Below the pieces are notes generated by a model. The model was given only the letters and a program-made list of their open reading frames with translations. It had not been told where the DNA came from and ran no database searches. A stretch of DNA of 64,000 bases. Origin: Chlorobaculum parvum NCIB 8327 (GTDB lineage: Bacteria > Bacteroidota > Chlorobiia > Chlorobiales > Chlorobiaceae). The translations under genes were made by a program, and so were the position numbers. The stretch is taken from NCBI RefSeq assembly GCF_000020505.1, contig NC_011027.1:1224001-1288000 (forward strand). Direction: 5' to 3'. Positions 8,327 through 20,113 of this stretch are shown in pieces (the stretch's first letter is position 1; each line of letters opens with the position of its first letter).

Positions 8327-9964
8327 TCACGAAGGCTTTTTTTCAATAAAATGCCTTGCAACCTTCATGAACGGATCACCTTCACGAATCAACACACGAA
8401 TCTGTTCTTCCGTTCCGAACAACTGCCGTGCAATTCTGGCTTTAAGCGCTAGGGCAATATCGTTGCGATCACGATTGAATTCAACAATAGAAAACGGAAT
8501 TTTCTGGGCAGCACACTCTTTTCTGATCAAAGCCTTCAAATCGGTCGGCCCGTGATACTCTTCAAAATATTTTTCAGCCGAATCACGGTATTGCTGAACA
8601 TGACTCTTCGGATCATCGATCAATTTCAACGCGATATCCTGGATCACCCCTCTGGCATACAGCTCCTGATAGAGGTTACTGTATGATTTGCTGAACACCC
8701 AGTAATCGGGCATGATACCGCCAACTCGGGCAAGCACGGTCTTCAAGCTGTCGCTTGTCGCACTCCCCATCATGCCGTTGGTGCTGTACACCGAAATATC
8801 GCCACCGTCACGGTAGATAAACCCACCATACTTCTTCATGAAACTGTCCGGCAGCTCTCGGGTAAACCGCTCCTTGTAATAGTGCTCACGCCCCTGAAGC
8901 CCCTCGTCGTAACTGCGTTGAATCTGCCGTCCTGATGGAGTGAAGTAACGGGAAACCGTGAGCCTCAGGGCGGAACCGTCGGAAAAGGCAAACTGGCGCT
9001 GAACCAGCCCCTTGCCGAACGTCAGCTCTCCGATAACAACCGCTCTGTGGTTGTCTTGCAAAGCGCCGGCAAGAATTTCAGCCGCCGAAGCACTCCCCCG
9101 ATCAACAAGCAAGGCGAGCGGCCCGGCTTCAAAAAGACCGCCTGATTTGGAGCTGTACTTCATCTGGTCTTCACCGCCATGACGGCTTTTGGTATAAACA
9201 ATAAGCTTACCGTCAGGCAAAAGTTCGTCGGCCACAGCCACAGCCTGATCGAGAAAACCGCCCGGATTACCCCTGACGTCAATAATCAGTCGCTTCATCC
9301 CCTGTGCACGAAGCTTCTCCAGAGCGGCGCGAAACTCTTTTGAGGTAGTCGCTACAAACTGACTGATTCTGATATATCCGGTTTCAGCGTCATCGAGAAA
9401 AGCCGCATCGATGCTTGAAGTCGAAATTTTGTCCCTGGTGACTGTAAAATCAAGGGTACGGCTGGTCAGTGGGCGATAAATCGCGAGGTTGACTTTGGAG
9501 CCTCTTTCGCCTCTTAGACGCTTGAGCACCGCTGTAGGGGTAATGCCGATAACGCGCTTCGAATCAATGGCAATAATCCTGTCGCCAGGCATAATACCGA
9601 CCGCATCGCTGGGACCTCCCGCAAGGGGAGTGACCACGAGTAGAGTGTCCCGGACAACGTCGAACTCAATGCCGATTCCATCGAAATTCCCTTTGAATTC
9701 AGCATTACTGTAGGCCGCCTTTTCAGGCTCGAGGTACATCGTATGAGGATCAAGTGACTGAACCATGCCCTGAATGCCCGCACTTGCAAGACTGTCGCTA
9801 TTGACAGGATCGACATAACTCGAACTGATCAGCCTGTAGGCATCGACCATTTTGGACTGACTGCCCGAAAGCTCCCCCACGTTTTCACGATTCAACCTCG
9901 ATCCGATGAAGATACCAAACACCAGAACGAAAATCATCACCAGTACGCTGATTATACGAGACAT
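8327..9964 (-). CDS. C-terminal processing protease, S41 family (CtpA/Prc-like)
   Basis: A 545-residue periplasmic serine protease with one N-terminal hydrophobic anchor (about residues 3-21). A PDZ domain covers about 90-170 (GIGIEF...GIMPGDRIIAIDSK). The S41 core has RGNPGGFLDQA (about 231), Ser293 within GSASAAEI as nucleophile and Lys318 in FGKGLVQ as general base. The C-terminal 170 residues (after about 370) carry an additional helical region seen in longer members. It is expected to trim or degrade periplasmic proteins. It is transcribed alone on the minus strand; a structured element follows it. Confidence 0.92.
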   Translation of the reverse strand: MSRIISVLVMIFVLVFGIFIGSRLNRENVGELSGSQSKMVDAYRLISSSYVDPVNSDSLASAGIQGMVQSLDPHTMYLEPEKAAYSNAEFKGNFDGIGIEFDVVRDTLLVVTPLAGGPSDAVGIMPGDRIIAIDSKRVIGITPTAVLKRLRGERGSKVNLAIYRPLTSRTLDFTVTRDKISTSSIDAAFLDDAETGYIRISQFVATTSKEFRAALEKLRAQGMKRLIIDVRGNPGGFLDQAVAVADELLPDGKLIVYTKSRHGGEDQMKYSSKSGGLFEAGPLALLVDRGSASAAEILAGALQDNHRAVVIGELTFGKGLVQRQFAFSDGSALRLTVSRYFTPSGRQIQRSYDEGLQGREHYYKERFTRELPDSFMKKYGGFIYRDGGDISVYSTNGMMGSATSDSLKTVLARVGGIMPDYWVFSKSYSNLYQELYARGVIQDIALKLIDDPKSHVQQYRDSAEKYFEEYHGPTDLKALIRKECAAQKIPFSIVEFNRDRNDIALALKARIARQLFGTEEQIRVLIREGDPFMKVARHFIEKKPS

Positions 9965-10597
9965 AAAAAAGGAGCGGATTGAAATCAGTACAATAGGGAA
10001 TTTCTGGGCAAAGGGATGACCAGAAAGAATGGATTCACCTTAAATGATAATGAAATCGCAGCAGAATGCCTGCACTCTGAATGGAAAAACACAGACGCAA
10101 TGACCGCCGCATCAGCGTAAAGCTCGAGCCGACCAATTACGAAAGCAGGCACAATAAGAACACGTAGAAATCACAAAAAACCACATTAGCAAGAGAGTAA
10201 TAAGCAGCAGCCAATACCAGCTAAAAACCAAATAAACCCTCCACAAAACTTCCTCTTATGAGGCAATCAACAGATTAATAAACCATCAATAAGACAGCAA
10301 AAAGACTCTTAAATACTGCCATAAAACTCACTAAATCACGCACCTATTCCGAGTAAATACAAAAAATAATTAAAAATTAAAGACACCAACACTCCATTAA
10401 ATCACAAACAAAAACAAAACAATAAAAAGATAAAAAAAGGCAATTAAATACATAAAATGTTTTTACTATAAATAACAATTAGTTATTAAAATAAAATAAC
10501 TTATGACTTTTCATAGAAAGTTAATTTTAAATCATTAATGAAAATAAAACTTCAAATAAAAAGCAATCAATACAAGCATTTATCATAAAATTAAACA
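9965..10597. other. A-rich non-coding region
   Basis: No gene of credible length is seen in these 633 bases on either strand. The right-hand two thirds are extremely A-rich on the plus strand: 38 A, 12 C, 6 T and 4 G in 10381-10440. This contrasts sharply with the surrounding GC-rich genes. Stop codons are frequent in all frames. It lies between the promoter side of the protease gene and the 3' end of the RidA-like gene, so it probably holds the protease promoter and a long 3' region. No tandem repeat or clear palindrome was found. Confidence 0.6.
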
Positions 10598-11077
10598 CTA
10601 AAAATCCATAGAAATCACCAATAGATCAACCTCAATACTTGCATTTAATGGAAGAGACTTTACGCCTACTGCGCTTCGAACATGTCTCCCCTCTTCTCCG
10701 AAGATTTCACCAATAATTTCGGATGCTCCGTTAGCAACTTTGTGCTGATTCGTAAATCCATCAGCACTTGAAACATAGACGGTTAGCTTTACAATTTGAG
10801 AGATATTGTCCAGTGATCCGGCGACTACACGAACAGCTGCAACGGCATTAAGGGCGGCTACCCTCGCTGCATTTATAGCCTCATGCTCTCGCTCATTAGT
10901 CACGCAACCGCGCCCTCCAGGATTCAACAATTCTCCGTTAACCAGCGGCAGCTGACCAGAAGTATAGATCATTCCCCCTGCCCTGATAGCTGGCTGATAC
11001 AGCCCCGCCGGCATGGGAATTTCTGGCAGAACGATGCCTGCTTTAATGAGACGTTCTTCGTTGGTAAGCATAGTCAT
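10598..11077 (-). CDS. RidA/YjgF family protein
   Basis: A 159-residue member of the YjgF/YER057c/UK114 family. Canonical RidA is a homotrimeric enamine/imine deaminase that removes reactive intermediates of PLP enzymes. Seen here are IRAGGMIYTSGQLPL, NAVAAVRVVAGSLDNISQIVKLTVYV and HVRSAVGVKSLPLNASIEVDLLV. The last block has the usual arginine position. It is longer than canonical RidA (about 130) because of an N-terminal helix and fits the RidA-related subfamilies. ATG 11077 is used. Base composition is lower in GC than the neighbours and merges into the A-rich tract, which hints at acquisition. Confidence 0.85.
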   Translation of the reverse strand: MTMLTNEERLIKAGIVLPEIPMPAGLYQPAIRAGGMIYTSGQLPLVNGELLNPGGRGCVTNEREHEAINAARVAALNAVAAVRVVAGSLDNISQIVKLTVYVSSADGFTNQHKVANGASEIIGEIFGEEGRHVRSAVGVKSLPLNASIEVDLLVISMDF

Positions 11078-11183
11078 GCTCCATTTTTGATTTAAAAAAC
11101 CGCCTATCCGTCACTCATATTGAGCGGCTCCAGGCAATTATGATTACTTTTGAAAAATAGTTATCGTGCCTGAAATTGCTTTC

Positions 11184-11822
11184 ATGGTCAGAAAACAAAC
11201 CCCACTCCCCCGCCTCATGATTGTCAGCAGTGGCGAGGAGCATCGTTCGCTGCAAGGACTTGCGCTTCGCCAAGCCGAAGCTCTCGGCTGTTCAGCACCA
11301 GTGGTGTATCAGTTGCGAGAAAAAGGGCTCGATGCGGGAGAACTTGAAGCCCTCTGCCGACAGATTGTCCCTGCCATTAAGGCAACAGGATCACTTTTCA
11401 CAGTCAACGAACGATTTGACATTGCCCTGACTTCGAAAGCCTCGGGCGTCCACCTTCCCGAAGCCTCATGTCCTCCAGACGCGGTAAGAAAGGCTGCGCC
11501 CTCGCTGATTGTCGGCCAGAGCGTGCATTCGGCAAAAGCGGCACGAGCTGCCACCGCGGCCGGACTTGATTATCTGCTTTTCGGGCCGGTCTTTCAGACG
11601 CCATCCAAGGAACCGTTCGGCGCCCCACAAGGGCTCGAACGACTGCGCGAGGTCTGCCGGGCAACACCCCTGCCGGTCTTCGCGGTGGGAGGCATAACGC
11701 CAGAGCGCTCTCCGTCGTGCATTGAATGCGGAGCTTGGGGAGTTGCCGCCATGAGACCCTTTTTTGATCCAGAAACCATGCCTGAAACGATCAACCTCTT
11801 CCTTTCGTATCTGCCCTCATGA
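11184..11822 (+). CDS. Thiamine phosphate synthase/TenI-like protein
   Basis: A 212-residue TIM-barrel protein of the ThiE/TenI superfamily. ATG 11184 is chosen; a GTG at 11166 is an alternative. The shared pattern includes [49 protein letters not shown] and [11 protein letters not shown] true ThiE lies directly downstream, so this copy is more likely TenI (thiazole tautomerase) or a diverged paralogue than a second synthase. The stop overlaps the next start by four bases (ATGA), so the two are translationally coupled. No TPP riboswitch signature was seen upstream. Confidence 0.75.
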
Positions 11823-12433
11823 CTATTCCACGACGACTGCTTTGCGTCATCACCGACCAGCAATCCAACCCTGTCGAACTGGCCCGCATGGCCCTCGAAG
11901 GAGGCGCGCGCATGGTACAACTTCGAAGGAAATCGGCATCAGGCCGTGACCTTTTTGAATGGGCAGTCAGAATCCAGGCGCTCTGCCGCGAATACGAAGC
12001 GTTGTTTATCGTTAACGACCGCGTAGACATTGCTCTTGCGGCACATGCCGACGGCGTGCATCTCGGCCAGCAGGACATACCTGTTGCTTCGGCAAGAGCG
12101 CTGCTTGGCCCTGAAACGCTCATCGGCGTGTCGGTATCAACCCCCTCCGAAGCCGCAAAAGCCGCAGAAGAAGGGGCCGATTACCTCGGCGTGGGGCACA
12201 TCTTCCCCACCAGCTCCAAGGAGAAACCGATGCCACCTATCGGTACGAGCGCGATCCGACCGATCATCGAGGCTTCTGGGCTGCCGGTCATCGCAATAGG
12301 CGGCATCGAACTGCAGAACGTAGCTGAGGTCATCAAGGCCGGAGCATCAGGCGTTGCGGTCATCTCGGCAGTCTCAGGTAGTGCCGACCCGGTTGCAGCG
12401 ACCCGCGAACTGGTCAAACGCATCCGTCAATGA
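11819..12433 (+). CDS. thiE: Thiamine-phosphate synthase
   Basis: ThiE joins HMP-pyrophosphate with thiazole phosphate to make thiamine phosphate. It has 204 residues. The barrel signatures are complete: [14 protein letters not shown] (about 28-41, phosphate/HMP-PP contact), [53 protein letters not shown] and [10 protein letters not shown]. It is the middle gene of a tenI-thiE-thiD operon with ATGA overlaps on both sides. Confidence 0.93.
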
Positions 12434-13260
12434 ACGCGACACGCGACTACACAACAGTACTGACCATCGCCGGTTCGGACGGCAGTGGCGGTGCAGGTAT
12501 CCAGGCAGACCTGAAAACCATCGCCGCGCATAGCTGCTACGGCCTGAGCGTCATCACCGCCGTGACTGCGCAAAGCACGATGGGGGTAGCTGACGTTCAC
12601 CCGATTCCATCCTCATTTATCGCCAAGCAGTTCGAGACAATTGTATCGGATATCCGCATCGATGCGATCAAGATCGGCATGCTGGGCCCTGCTGGGAACG
12701 CTGAGACGATTGCAGGGCTGATTGCAGGACTCGACGGCGTGCCGATCGTGCTCGACACCGTGCTGCGCTCTTCGAGCGGTGCCGCGCTGTTTTCGGCGAA
12801 CGATACGGCGGCAATGAAACGTCTATTTCCGCTGGTAAGCCTCATCACCCCGAACCTGCCCGAAGCAACCATGCTGACAGGCCGTAACGCCCCGCCATCA
12901 GGCGGCAAAGAGGAGATCGAACAGATCGCGCTGGAGTTACAAATGCAGGGAGCACCGTCGGTGCTGGTCAAAGGCGGGCACTGGGAGGGCAAGGTTTGTC
13001 ACGACTGCCTGCTGCACGAAGAGAGGTTTTACTGGTTTTCGAATCCGAAAATCAACACCGTCAACACGCACGGCACCGGCTGCACGCTCTCATCAGCCAT
13101 CGCAGCGGGGTTTGCAATGAAATTGGGGATGTCCGAAGCCGTAGCCAGAGGAATCGATTATACCCGCAAAGCATTGCAGGCCGGCGCAGGCTGGAGACTT
13201 GGTCACGGACACGGCCCGCTCTACCACTTTCCCGACAAGACTGAAAGTCGGGCTGACTGA
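12430..13260 (+). CDS. thiD: Hydroxymethylpyrimidine/phosphomethylpyrimidine kinase
   Basis: ThiD phosphorylates HMP and HMP-P to give HMP-pyrophosphate, the substrate of ThiE. It has 276 residues. Ribokinase-fold features are [21 protein letters not shown] (about 10-30), an [13 protein letters not shown] block and the C-terminal [22 protein letters not shown] with the catalytic Gly-Thr-Gly-Cys loop. The start overlaps the thiE stop by four bases. It completes the pyrimidine side of thiamine synthesis with its two neighbours. Confidence 0.94.
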
Positions 13261-13315
13261 CCGGAAAGAGTCACGGTTATCGTCACTCAAAGCCAACCAA
13301 CAAACTGCGTTCAGC

Positions 13316-14020
13316 TCATAACCACTCTATCCATTGCGCTACCCCCTCTTTGGTGCCATACCAGCGGGTATGCGGAGCTGGCACGTGTTCGCAGTCGGGA
13401 ATGGTCACGTTTTCAGCTCCCTGCAGAAAGCAGCTTTTTGCAGGTACCACGCCATCTCCGGGGAGATTTCCCTCATCGGTGACTCCGCGGTAAAAGAGGT
13501 AACAGAGTTTTTCGGTGAAACCACTATCGAGCGCACCTTGATAGCGATCACTAACGACAGATACCACAGGGTATCTGCTGAAAAAATCGGGATCGAGATG
13601 CTTGAAAATGAAGTCGGTCTTGATTTTCGCAAAATGCTCGTGGGTATGAAAAGGAGTGCCGAGGGTCACAAGCTTGCCGACCATACCATTCACCTGATAG
13701 ACATCGCCCTGAAAGGAGTGTTGGAGGAGGTAGATCATGGCCACCGTTCCACCGCCGCTGTGGGCGACGATGGTGACCGGCTCGCCAGGAAACTTCGCGG
13801 CCATCTGCCGCACCGTGCGGTCCAGAGCCGCCATGACGCTGTTGGTCGAGCGCTCGGGCGAAGGAGGCATGCCGATCCAGTCCAGCAGACTGACTGGCGC
13901 GATAGCGATCTTCTCTTTCGGGATCCATTCAGACAACGCATCCCTCATCACCTCGTAAAGAGAGTCCCAGAACAGCACACCGGGAACGATCACCACGGGA
14001 TTCTGACTGATCTCTGCCAT
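13316..14020 (-). CDS. Alpha/beta-hydrolase, lipase-like
   Basis: A 234-residue protein from ATG 14020, which has a GGAGG site 8-12 bases upstream; a GTG at 14044 is an alternative. The N-terminal [14 protein letters not shown] gives the oxyanion region, and [10 protein letters not shown] (about 85-94) is the nucleophile elbow with Ser88. A Gly-Asp-Gly before VPAKSCFL and His in [12 protein letters not shown] are candidates for the acid and base. The pattern [12 protein letters not shown] resembles lipase/PGAP1-like esterases. No signal peptide is evident. It follows pepA by 32 bp and is likely co-transcribed. The substrate is unknown. Confidence 0.8.
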   Translation of the reverse strand: MAEISQNPVVIVPGVLFWDSLYEVMRDALSEWIPKEKIAIAPVSLLDWIGMPPSPERSTNSVMAALDRTVRQMAAKFPGEPVTIVAHSGGGTVAMIYLLQHSFQGDVYQVNGMVGKLVTLGTPFHTHEHFAKIKTDFIFKHLDPDFFSRYPVVSVVSDRYQGALDSGFTEKLCYLFYRGVTDEGNLPGDGVVPAKSCFLQGAENVTIPDCEHVPAPHTRWYGTKEGVAQWIEWL

Positions 14021-14052
14021 ATCGCGTAACACCTCCTCCGCCACGTTTCAGC

Positions 14053-15564
14053 TCAGGACCAGCTTTGCAGCAAATCCACCAGAAGTCGCACACCGAAACC
14101 GGTTGCTCCGGATACCTTCGATCCTCCCTTGGTCGGGAAAGCCGGGCCGGCGATATCGACGTGAGCCCAGTGCTTATGGCCATCGATGAACTTTTCGAGG
14201 AACTTGGCTGCCGTAATCGAGCCTGCGCCGCGTCCGCCCGTGTTGTGCACGTCGGCCACATCGGATTTGATCAGCTCAGCGTACTCGTCCCAGAGCGGCA
14301 GCTGCCAGACCTTTTCACCGGAAGCCTGACCCGATTTGAACAAACGGTCTGCCAGAGCTTCATCGTTGCTGAACAACCCGGCGACCGGATAACCGAGCGC
14401 CACAATGCAGGCTCCGGTGAGGGTGGCCAGGTCGATCATCACGTCAGGATTGTACTCCTGCTTGGCGTAAGTGAGCGCATCGGCCAAAATCAGACGGCCT
14501 TCGGCGTCAGTGTTGCCCACCTCGACCGTAATGCCTGACATGGTGGTAATGACGTCACCGGGCATTTGCGCCGAACCGCTCGGCATGTTGTCCGTGGAGG
14601 GCACGAAGCCGATCACGCGAACCGGCAAGGCAAGCCGGGCAGCTGCCTCGACAGCCTCGATGACGCAGGCTGCACCAGCCATATCGGACTTCATCTCCTC
14701 CATGCCCTGGGCAGGCTTCAGGGAAATGCCGCCGGAATCGAAGGTCACGCCCTTACCAACCAGTGCGATGGTCTTTTTGGCCTTGCCTTCGGGCTTGTAG
14801 TCCATGATGGTGAACGTCGGAGGCTGCTCGCTTCCCTTGTTGACGGCAAGCAATCCGCCCATCTTCAGCTCGGTGATCTTCTTCTTGTCGAACACCGTTA
14901 CCTCGAATCCGCCGCGTTTGCCGGCCTCACGGGCGGCATCAGCCAGATCTTCGGCGGAGAGATGGTTGCCCGGAAGGTTGACCAGATCTCTTGCCGCGTT
15001 CTGGCACGAACCGACGATCATACCTGCGTTCGCGCCGTTTTCAATAGCGCCGAGCTGAGTGCCGCACCCGGCAAACACCAGCTCCGAAATGCCTTTCGGC
15101 TTGCTCTCATCCTTCTTCTTGTCGAGTTTACCGCTCTTGAGGCGATCGAAACGGTAAGCGCCGTATTGTGCTGCCCCGGCCAGAACAGCCGCCAACTCAT
15201 CGCTCTTGCATTTCAACTGTTTTGCCCACTGAGCAGCTCCGGAACAATCAAGCGCCAGAATGCCGATCTTCAGATCAACCGCCTTTCGTGCGGCTGCTTC
15301 AGCAGCCTTGCGAAACTCTTCCAGTTTGAGGCCATCACCGATCCCCGCCAGCAAAAGCCTCAAAGGGCTCTTCCCGGAAGCTGCCCGGTAAGCCATCACA
15401 AGTTCGCCTGCGGAAGCCTTGAAATCCTTCAAAGCGCCTTCATCAGCGCCAAGACTTCTGAGGAGCTTTCCAGCCTCTTTTTTCAGGTCTTTCGTGGAGA
15501 TGAACAGGACGAGGGCATCAGCCTTGATCGAGCCCCCCTCTTTTGCAGTAACGGTAAGTCGCAT
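14053..15564 (-). CDS. pepA: Cytosol (leucyl) aminopeptidase, M17
   Basis: A dimetal exopeptidase that releases N-terminal amino acids; family members form hexamers. It has 503 residues, the usual length. The divergent N-terminal domain is followed by the catalytic domain with [19 protein letters not shown] (about 269-287), [12 protein letters not shown] and the signature [14 protein letters not shown] (about 352-365), which carry the metal-binding Asp and Glu residues. It starts at ATG 15564 and is followed by the lipase-like gene. Confidence 0.95.
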   Translation of the reverse strand: MRLTVTAKEGGSIKADALVLFISTKDLKKEAGKLLRSLGADEGALKDFKASAGELVMAYRAASGKSPLRLLLAGIGDGLKLEEFRKAAEAAARKAVDLKIGILALDCSGAAQWAKQLKCKSDELAAVLAGAAQYGAYRFDRLKSGKLDKKKDESKPKGISELVFAGCGTQLGAIENGANAGMIVGSCQNAARDLVNLPGNHLSAEDLADAAREAGKRGGFEVTVFDKKKITELKMGGLLAVNKGSEQPPTFTIMDYKPEGKAKKTIALVGKGVTFDSGGISLKPAQGMEEMKSDMAGAACVIEAVEAAARLALPVRVIGFVPSTDNMPSGSAQMPGDVITTMSGITVEVGNTDAEGRLILADALTYAKQEYNPDVMIDLATLTGACIVALGYPVAGLFSNDEALADRLFKSGQASGEKVWQLPLWDEYAELIKSDVADVHNTGGRGAGSITAAKFLEKFIDGHKHWAHVDIAGPAFPTKGGSKVSGATGFGVRLLVDLLQSWS

Positions 15565-15597
15565 ACTTGAGCTTAAATCTTTAAAGTGATGATGAAA

Positions 15598-16659
15598 TTA
15601 AACGTTGAGATTTTCCCGGGTGAACTTACGCACATCTTCCAGAACCACCCGCTGAGCTTTCTCGGCGGACATTTTCAGCAGGCATCCGGCCGCATTCATA
15701 TGGCCTCCGCCACCGTAATGACCGGCCAGGCGATTGACGTGGATTTTGCCTCTCGACCTGAAGCTCACCTTGGCGCGGCCATCCTGCATTTCGACCATCA
15801 GCACAGCAACCCTCACGGTCGGCACACTCAGAAGATAGCGGATAATCAGATCGGTATCGAACAGCTTGCTGCCGGTTTCTTCGAGCATCTCCTGGCTGAT
15901 AAAAAGCCATGAAATCAGACCGTCGTCAAGAATACGGATATTGGTAAGAGAAAGACCAAGCAGCTTGAGTGATTCGGGAGTCAATGAGTTGTAAATAAAG
16001 TCATAAACCATTTCCGGATCAGCGCCCTTCTCAACCAGTTTTCCGGCAAGACGATAGGTATACGGGGTCGTTTTGGGAAACCTGAACGAGCCCGTATCGG
16101 TCATGATGGCCGCATAGAGCGCGGAGGCCGCATCGCTGGTGCAGAGCTTTTTCCCGGTTTTCAGCTCAATAGCCGCAATGAGATCGCCCACCAGTTCGCC
16201 GGTCGAAGAGGCGTAGGTTTCGCAAATCGTCAGATCGGCGAAATCCTCGGGATCGAGATGGTGATCGATGCACAACAACCTGAGCTTGCCCATTTCCCGC
16301 GCGAATTCCACATGTGGCCAGAGGTTACCGATCCGGTCGTGCAGGTTGGCATCGAGCACCACAAGGAGATCGGCCAGGAAAATTTCCTGAATATCCTCCT
16401 CGTTGCGGTCGCGGAAAACCTTGATATCGTAAAAGTCTGTGAGAAAAACATAGTTCGGCGGCACGATGGTAGGATTGATGATCACCACCTCCTTGCCGAG
16501 AGCCCGGAGAACGATGGCAAGCGCGACCTGACTGCCAAGTCCGTCACCATCGGAATTTTCGTGGGTGGAAAGAAGAATGTGGCTCGCTGCCAGCATTTCA
16601 TCGACGACCGGTTGCCACTCCTCAGGAGTCAATGTCCGGCCATATTCAGGTGTAATCAT
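15598..16659 (-). CDS. nrnA: DHH-family phosphoesterase, NrnA-like oligoribonuclease/pAp phosphatase
   Basis: A 353-residue DHH/DHHA1 protein. NrnA degrades very short RNAs and pAp. Visible metal-binding motifs are HENSDGDGLGS (Asp37, Asp39), VLDAN (Asp103) and IDHH (132-134). The C-terminal DHHA1 domain has GGGGHMNAAGC for substrate binding. It lies just upstream of pepA on the minus strand, but a separate unit is possible. It could instead be a relative acting on cyclic-dinucleotide breakdown products; motif order is shared with those. Confidence 0.85.
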   Translation of the reverse strand: MITPEYGRTLTPEEWQPVVDEMLAASHILLSTHENSDGDGLGSQVALAIVLRALGKEVVIINPTIVPPNYVFLTDFYDIKVFRDRNEEDIQEIFLADLLVVLDANLHDRIGNLWPHVEFAREMGKLRLLCIDHHLDPEDFADLTICETYASSTGELVGDLIAAIELKTGKKLCTSDAASALYAAIMTDTGSFRFPKTTPYTYRLAGKLVEKGADPEMVYDFIYNSLTPESLKLLGLSLTNIRILDDGLISWLFISQEMLEETGSKLFDTDLIIRYLLSVPTVRVAVLMVEMQDGRAKVSFRSRGKIHVNRLAGHYGGGGHMNAAGCLLKMSAEKAQRVVLEDVRKFTRENLNV

Positions 16660-16815
16660 CAGATCGGGAAATAGGTGGCAAAAAACTCAACATTACTGCA
16701 CAACAATGAAGAAAAGCGATTCCCTCACCTGATACAATCCAGCCATATCAAAACAGCTAAAACCGGAACACCGATCCGGAAAACATAGCGAAAAAGCAAC
16801 CGAAAGCCCTACTGT

Positions 16816-17157
16816 TCAGGCCATCTGCAAACCCGGCGTGCTACCGCAGAACATCTCCATGTTCCGGAAATGCTGCTCAAAAGCTTCACGGCCCTTGTCG
16901 GTTACACGAAAATTGGTCAACGGCTTCCGGCTCTCAAAGGTCTTGTGGCACTCAACATAGCCAGCCGACTCGAGTTTTCTAAGGTGGATGCTCAGATTGC
17001 CATCCGTAGCCCTGATACTGTCACGGATTTCAACGAATGATGCTTCAGGTACGCTCATCAGGTAAGCCAGGGCCGCAAACCGGATGCGGGCGTAAATGAC
17101 CTTGTCGAGCAACTGATGATTGTAATCTTTTTTATCTTTCGTTGGTTCCACTGACAT
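16816..17157 (-). CDS. Winged-helix transcriptional regulator (MarR/ArsR-like)
   Basis: A 113-residue DNA-binding protein. The helix-turn-helix core is visible as ASFVEIRDSIRATDGNLSIHLRKLESAGYVECHKTF (about 39-74), followed by the wing, TNFRVTDKGREAFEQH. This matches the short single-domain winged-helix regulators. No ligand domain is present apart from the flanking helices. The gene is divergent from rlmN across about 100 bp, so it may control itself or rlmN. The signal it responds to is unknown. Confidence 0.8.
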   Translation of the reverse strand: MSVEPTKDKKDYNHQLLDKVIYARIRFAALAYLMSVPEASFVEIRDSIRATDGNLSIHLRKLESAGYVECHKTFESRKPLTNFRVTDKGREAFEQHFRNMEMFCGSTPGLQMA

Positions 17158-17260
17158 ACTATTTTCTCGGTTACTTATTACGACTATTACAAATCCGATA
17201 ACAAGTATACAAAATAAAGTACTTTTTTTATCGGCTCATCAAAAGAGAAGCAAAAGTTTT

Positions 17261-18385
17261 ATGCCGGAACCGTCTTTTTCTGGTGCATCCAAACCCTTTG
17301 ACGACGCTCTGCCGAACATCAGGGAACTGAACCGGCAGGAGCTTGAGCACCTCATGCAGCGCCTCGGTCAACCGGCCTACCGCGCCCGACAGCTGCACCA
17401 GTGGCTTTACAGCCATCAGGCTCTCAGTTTCGAAGACATGACCTCGTTCGGCAAGAAGTTGCGCGAACAACTGGCGGGCTCCTGGGCCATCCGCCCAGCT
17501 ACGCTTGATGCTACTGAAACCGAACCAGCCCAGTGCGCTGCACCCGGCGCTATTCCGACCTCCAAATTTCTCGTAAAGCTGGATGACGGTGTGCTGATCG
17601 AAAGCGTCCTGATCCCTTCGGAAGAGCGCATGACCGCCTGCATCTCCTCGCAGGTCGGCTGTGCGCTGCGCTGCACCTTCTGCGCCACCGGGCAGATGGG
17701 CTTCAAACGTGACCTCGTGGCCCCGGAAATCACCGATCAGGTGTTCCTGCTCCAGCAGGAAGCCCACCGGCTGTATGGCCGGGGGATCACCAACACTGTA
17801 TTCATGGGCATGGGCGAGCCGCTGCTGAACCTCGACAACGTGTTCGAATCGATCTCCACGCTCACCGAGCAGGAGTACCGTTTCAGCATTTCCGAGCGGA
17901 AAATCACCATCTCCACCGTAGGCCTCGTGCCGGAAATCGGCAGGATTGCCACATCAGGGCTCAAGACCAAGCTTGCAATCTCGCTACACAGCGCAGACCA
18001 GGCCACGCGGGAGCGAATGATGCCGGTGGCAGCCGATTACCCGCTGGACGAACTCTCCAGGGCAATCTCGGCCTACAACACCAAAACCGGCCAGCCGGTC
18101 ACGCTCGTTTACATGCTGCTCGAGGGAATCAACGACGCCCCTGAAGACGCGCGAAAACTGGCCCGTTTTGCAAAGCGGGGCTTGTGCAAAATTAATTTGA
18201 TTGATTATAATGCAATCGTTAATTTAAAGTTCAGGCCAGGTTACGGCAGCGCAAAATCCATGTTTATCGAGCGTTTGCTGGATGCCGGTCTGCACGTCAC
18301 CGTCAGAAAAAGTCAGGGTGCTACCATCAACGCCGCTTGCGGCCAGTTAGCCACCAGGTCGGGTAACGACGGGGCGAAGCCGTAG
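17261..18385 (+). CDS. rlmN: 23S rRNA (adenine-2503-C2)-methyltransferase / tRNA A37 methylase
   Basis: A radical-SAM enzyme that methylates C2 of A2503 in 23S rRNA and A37 in some tRNAs. It has 374 residues. The [4Fe-4S]-SAM motif CALRCTFC is at Cys134, Cys138 and Cys141. SAM-binding elements include FMGMGEPLLNLDNV and ISTVGLVPEI. The C-terminal catalytic cysteine is in the INAACGQL block (about 363). The N-terminal RNA-binding domain has YRARQLHQWLY. It starts at ATG 17261 and is divergent from the regulator gene. Confidence 0.94.
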   Translation: MPEPSFSGASKPFDDALPNIRELNRQELEHLMQRLGQPAYRARQLHQWLYSHQALSFEDMTSFGKKLREQLAGSWAIRPATLDATETEPAQCAAPGAIPTSKFLVKLDDGVLIESVLIPSEERMTACISSQVGCALRCTFCATGQMGFKRDLVAPEITDQVFLLQQEAHRLYGRGITNTVFMGMGEPLLNLDNVFESISTLTEQEYRFSISERKITISTVGLVPEIGRIATSGLKTKLAISLHSADQATRERMMPVAADYPLDELSRAISAYNTKTGQPVTLVYMLLEGINDAPEDARKLARFAKRGLCKINLIDYNAIVNLKFRPGYGSAKSMFIERLLDAGLHVTVRKSQGATINAACGQLATRSGNDGAKP

Positions 18386-18500
18386 GACGCCGCAAAGACA
18401 TGTCATGCTTGCAACTCTCCGGAGAAACAGCTTCAACCGGAACGCATGAGACCTTCTTAACCGTGTCCCGCAGTAATTTTTAACACCGGCACTTCTCATC

Positions 18501-19995
<1,495 letters not shown>

Positions 19996-20014
19996 TCGCC
20001 AAACAGAGCATCAG

Positions 20015-20047
20015 GAAAAAAGCCAGTTGTTATGACTGGCTTTTTTT
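20015..20047 (+). terminator. Terminator after adk
   Basis: AGCCAGT (20021-20027) and ACTGGCT (20035-20041) form a hairpin flanked by an A-run on the left and seven T on the right, so it can act in both directions. It follows the adk stop by 20 bp. Confidence 0.85.
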
Positions 20048-20113
20048 GTTTATATGACAACGATCGAACTCTCTTTTTGCTGATGAAACATCCGCTCTTG
20101 AACAACCTCCTCG

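Noticed and set aside
8322-8341. GCCTCACGAAGGC followed by T7 on the plus strand
   Set aside because: It lies inside the 3' end of the protease gene on the other strand and there is no plus-strand gene to terminate.
11078-11165. Possible TPP riboswitch ahead of the thiamine operon
   Set aside because: The CTGAGA-type core and closing helices of the TPP element were not found in this short leader.
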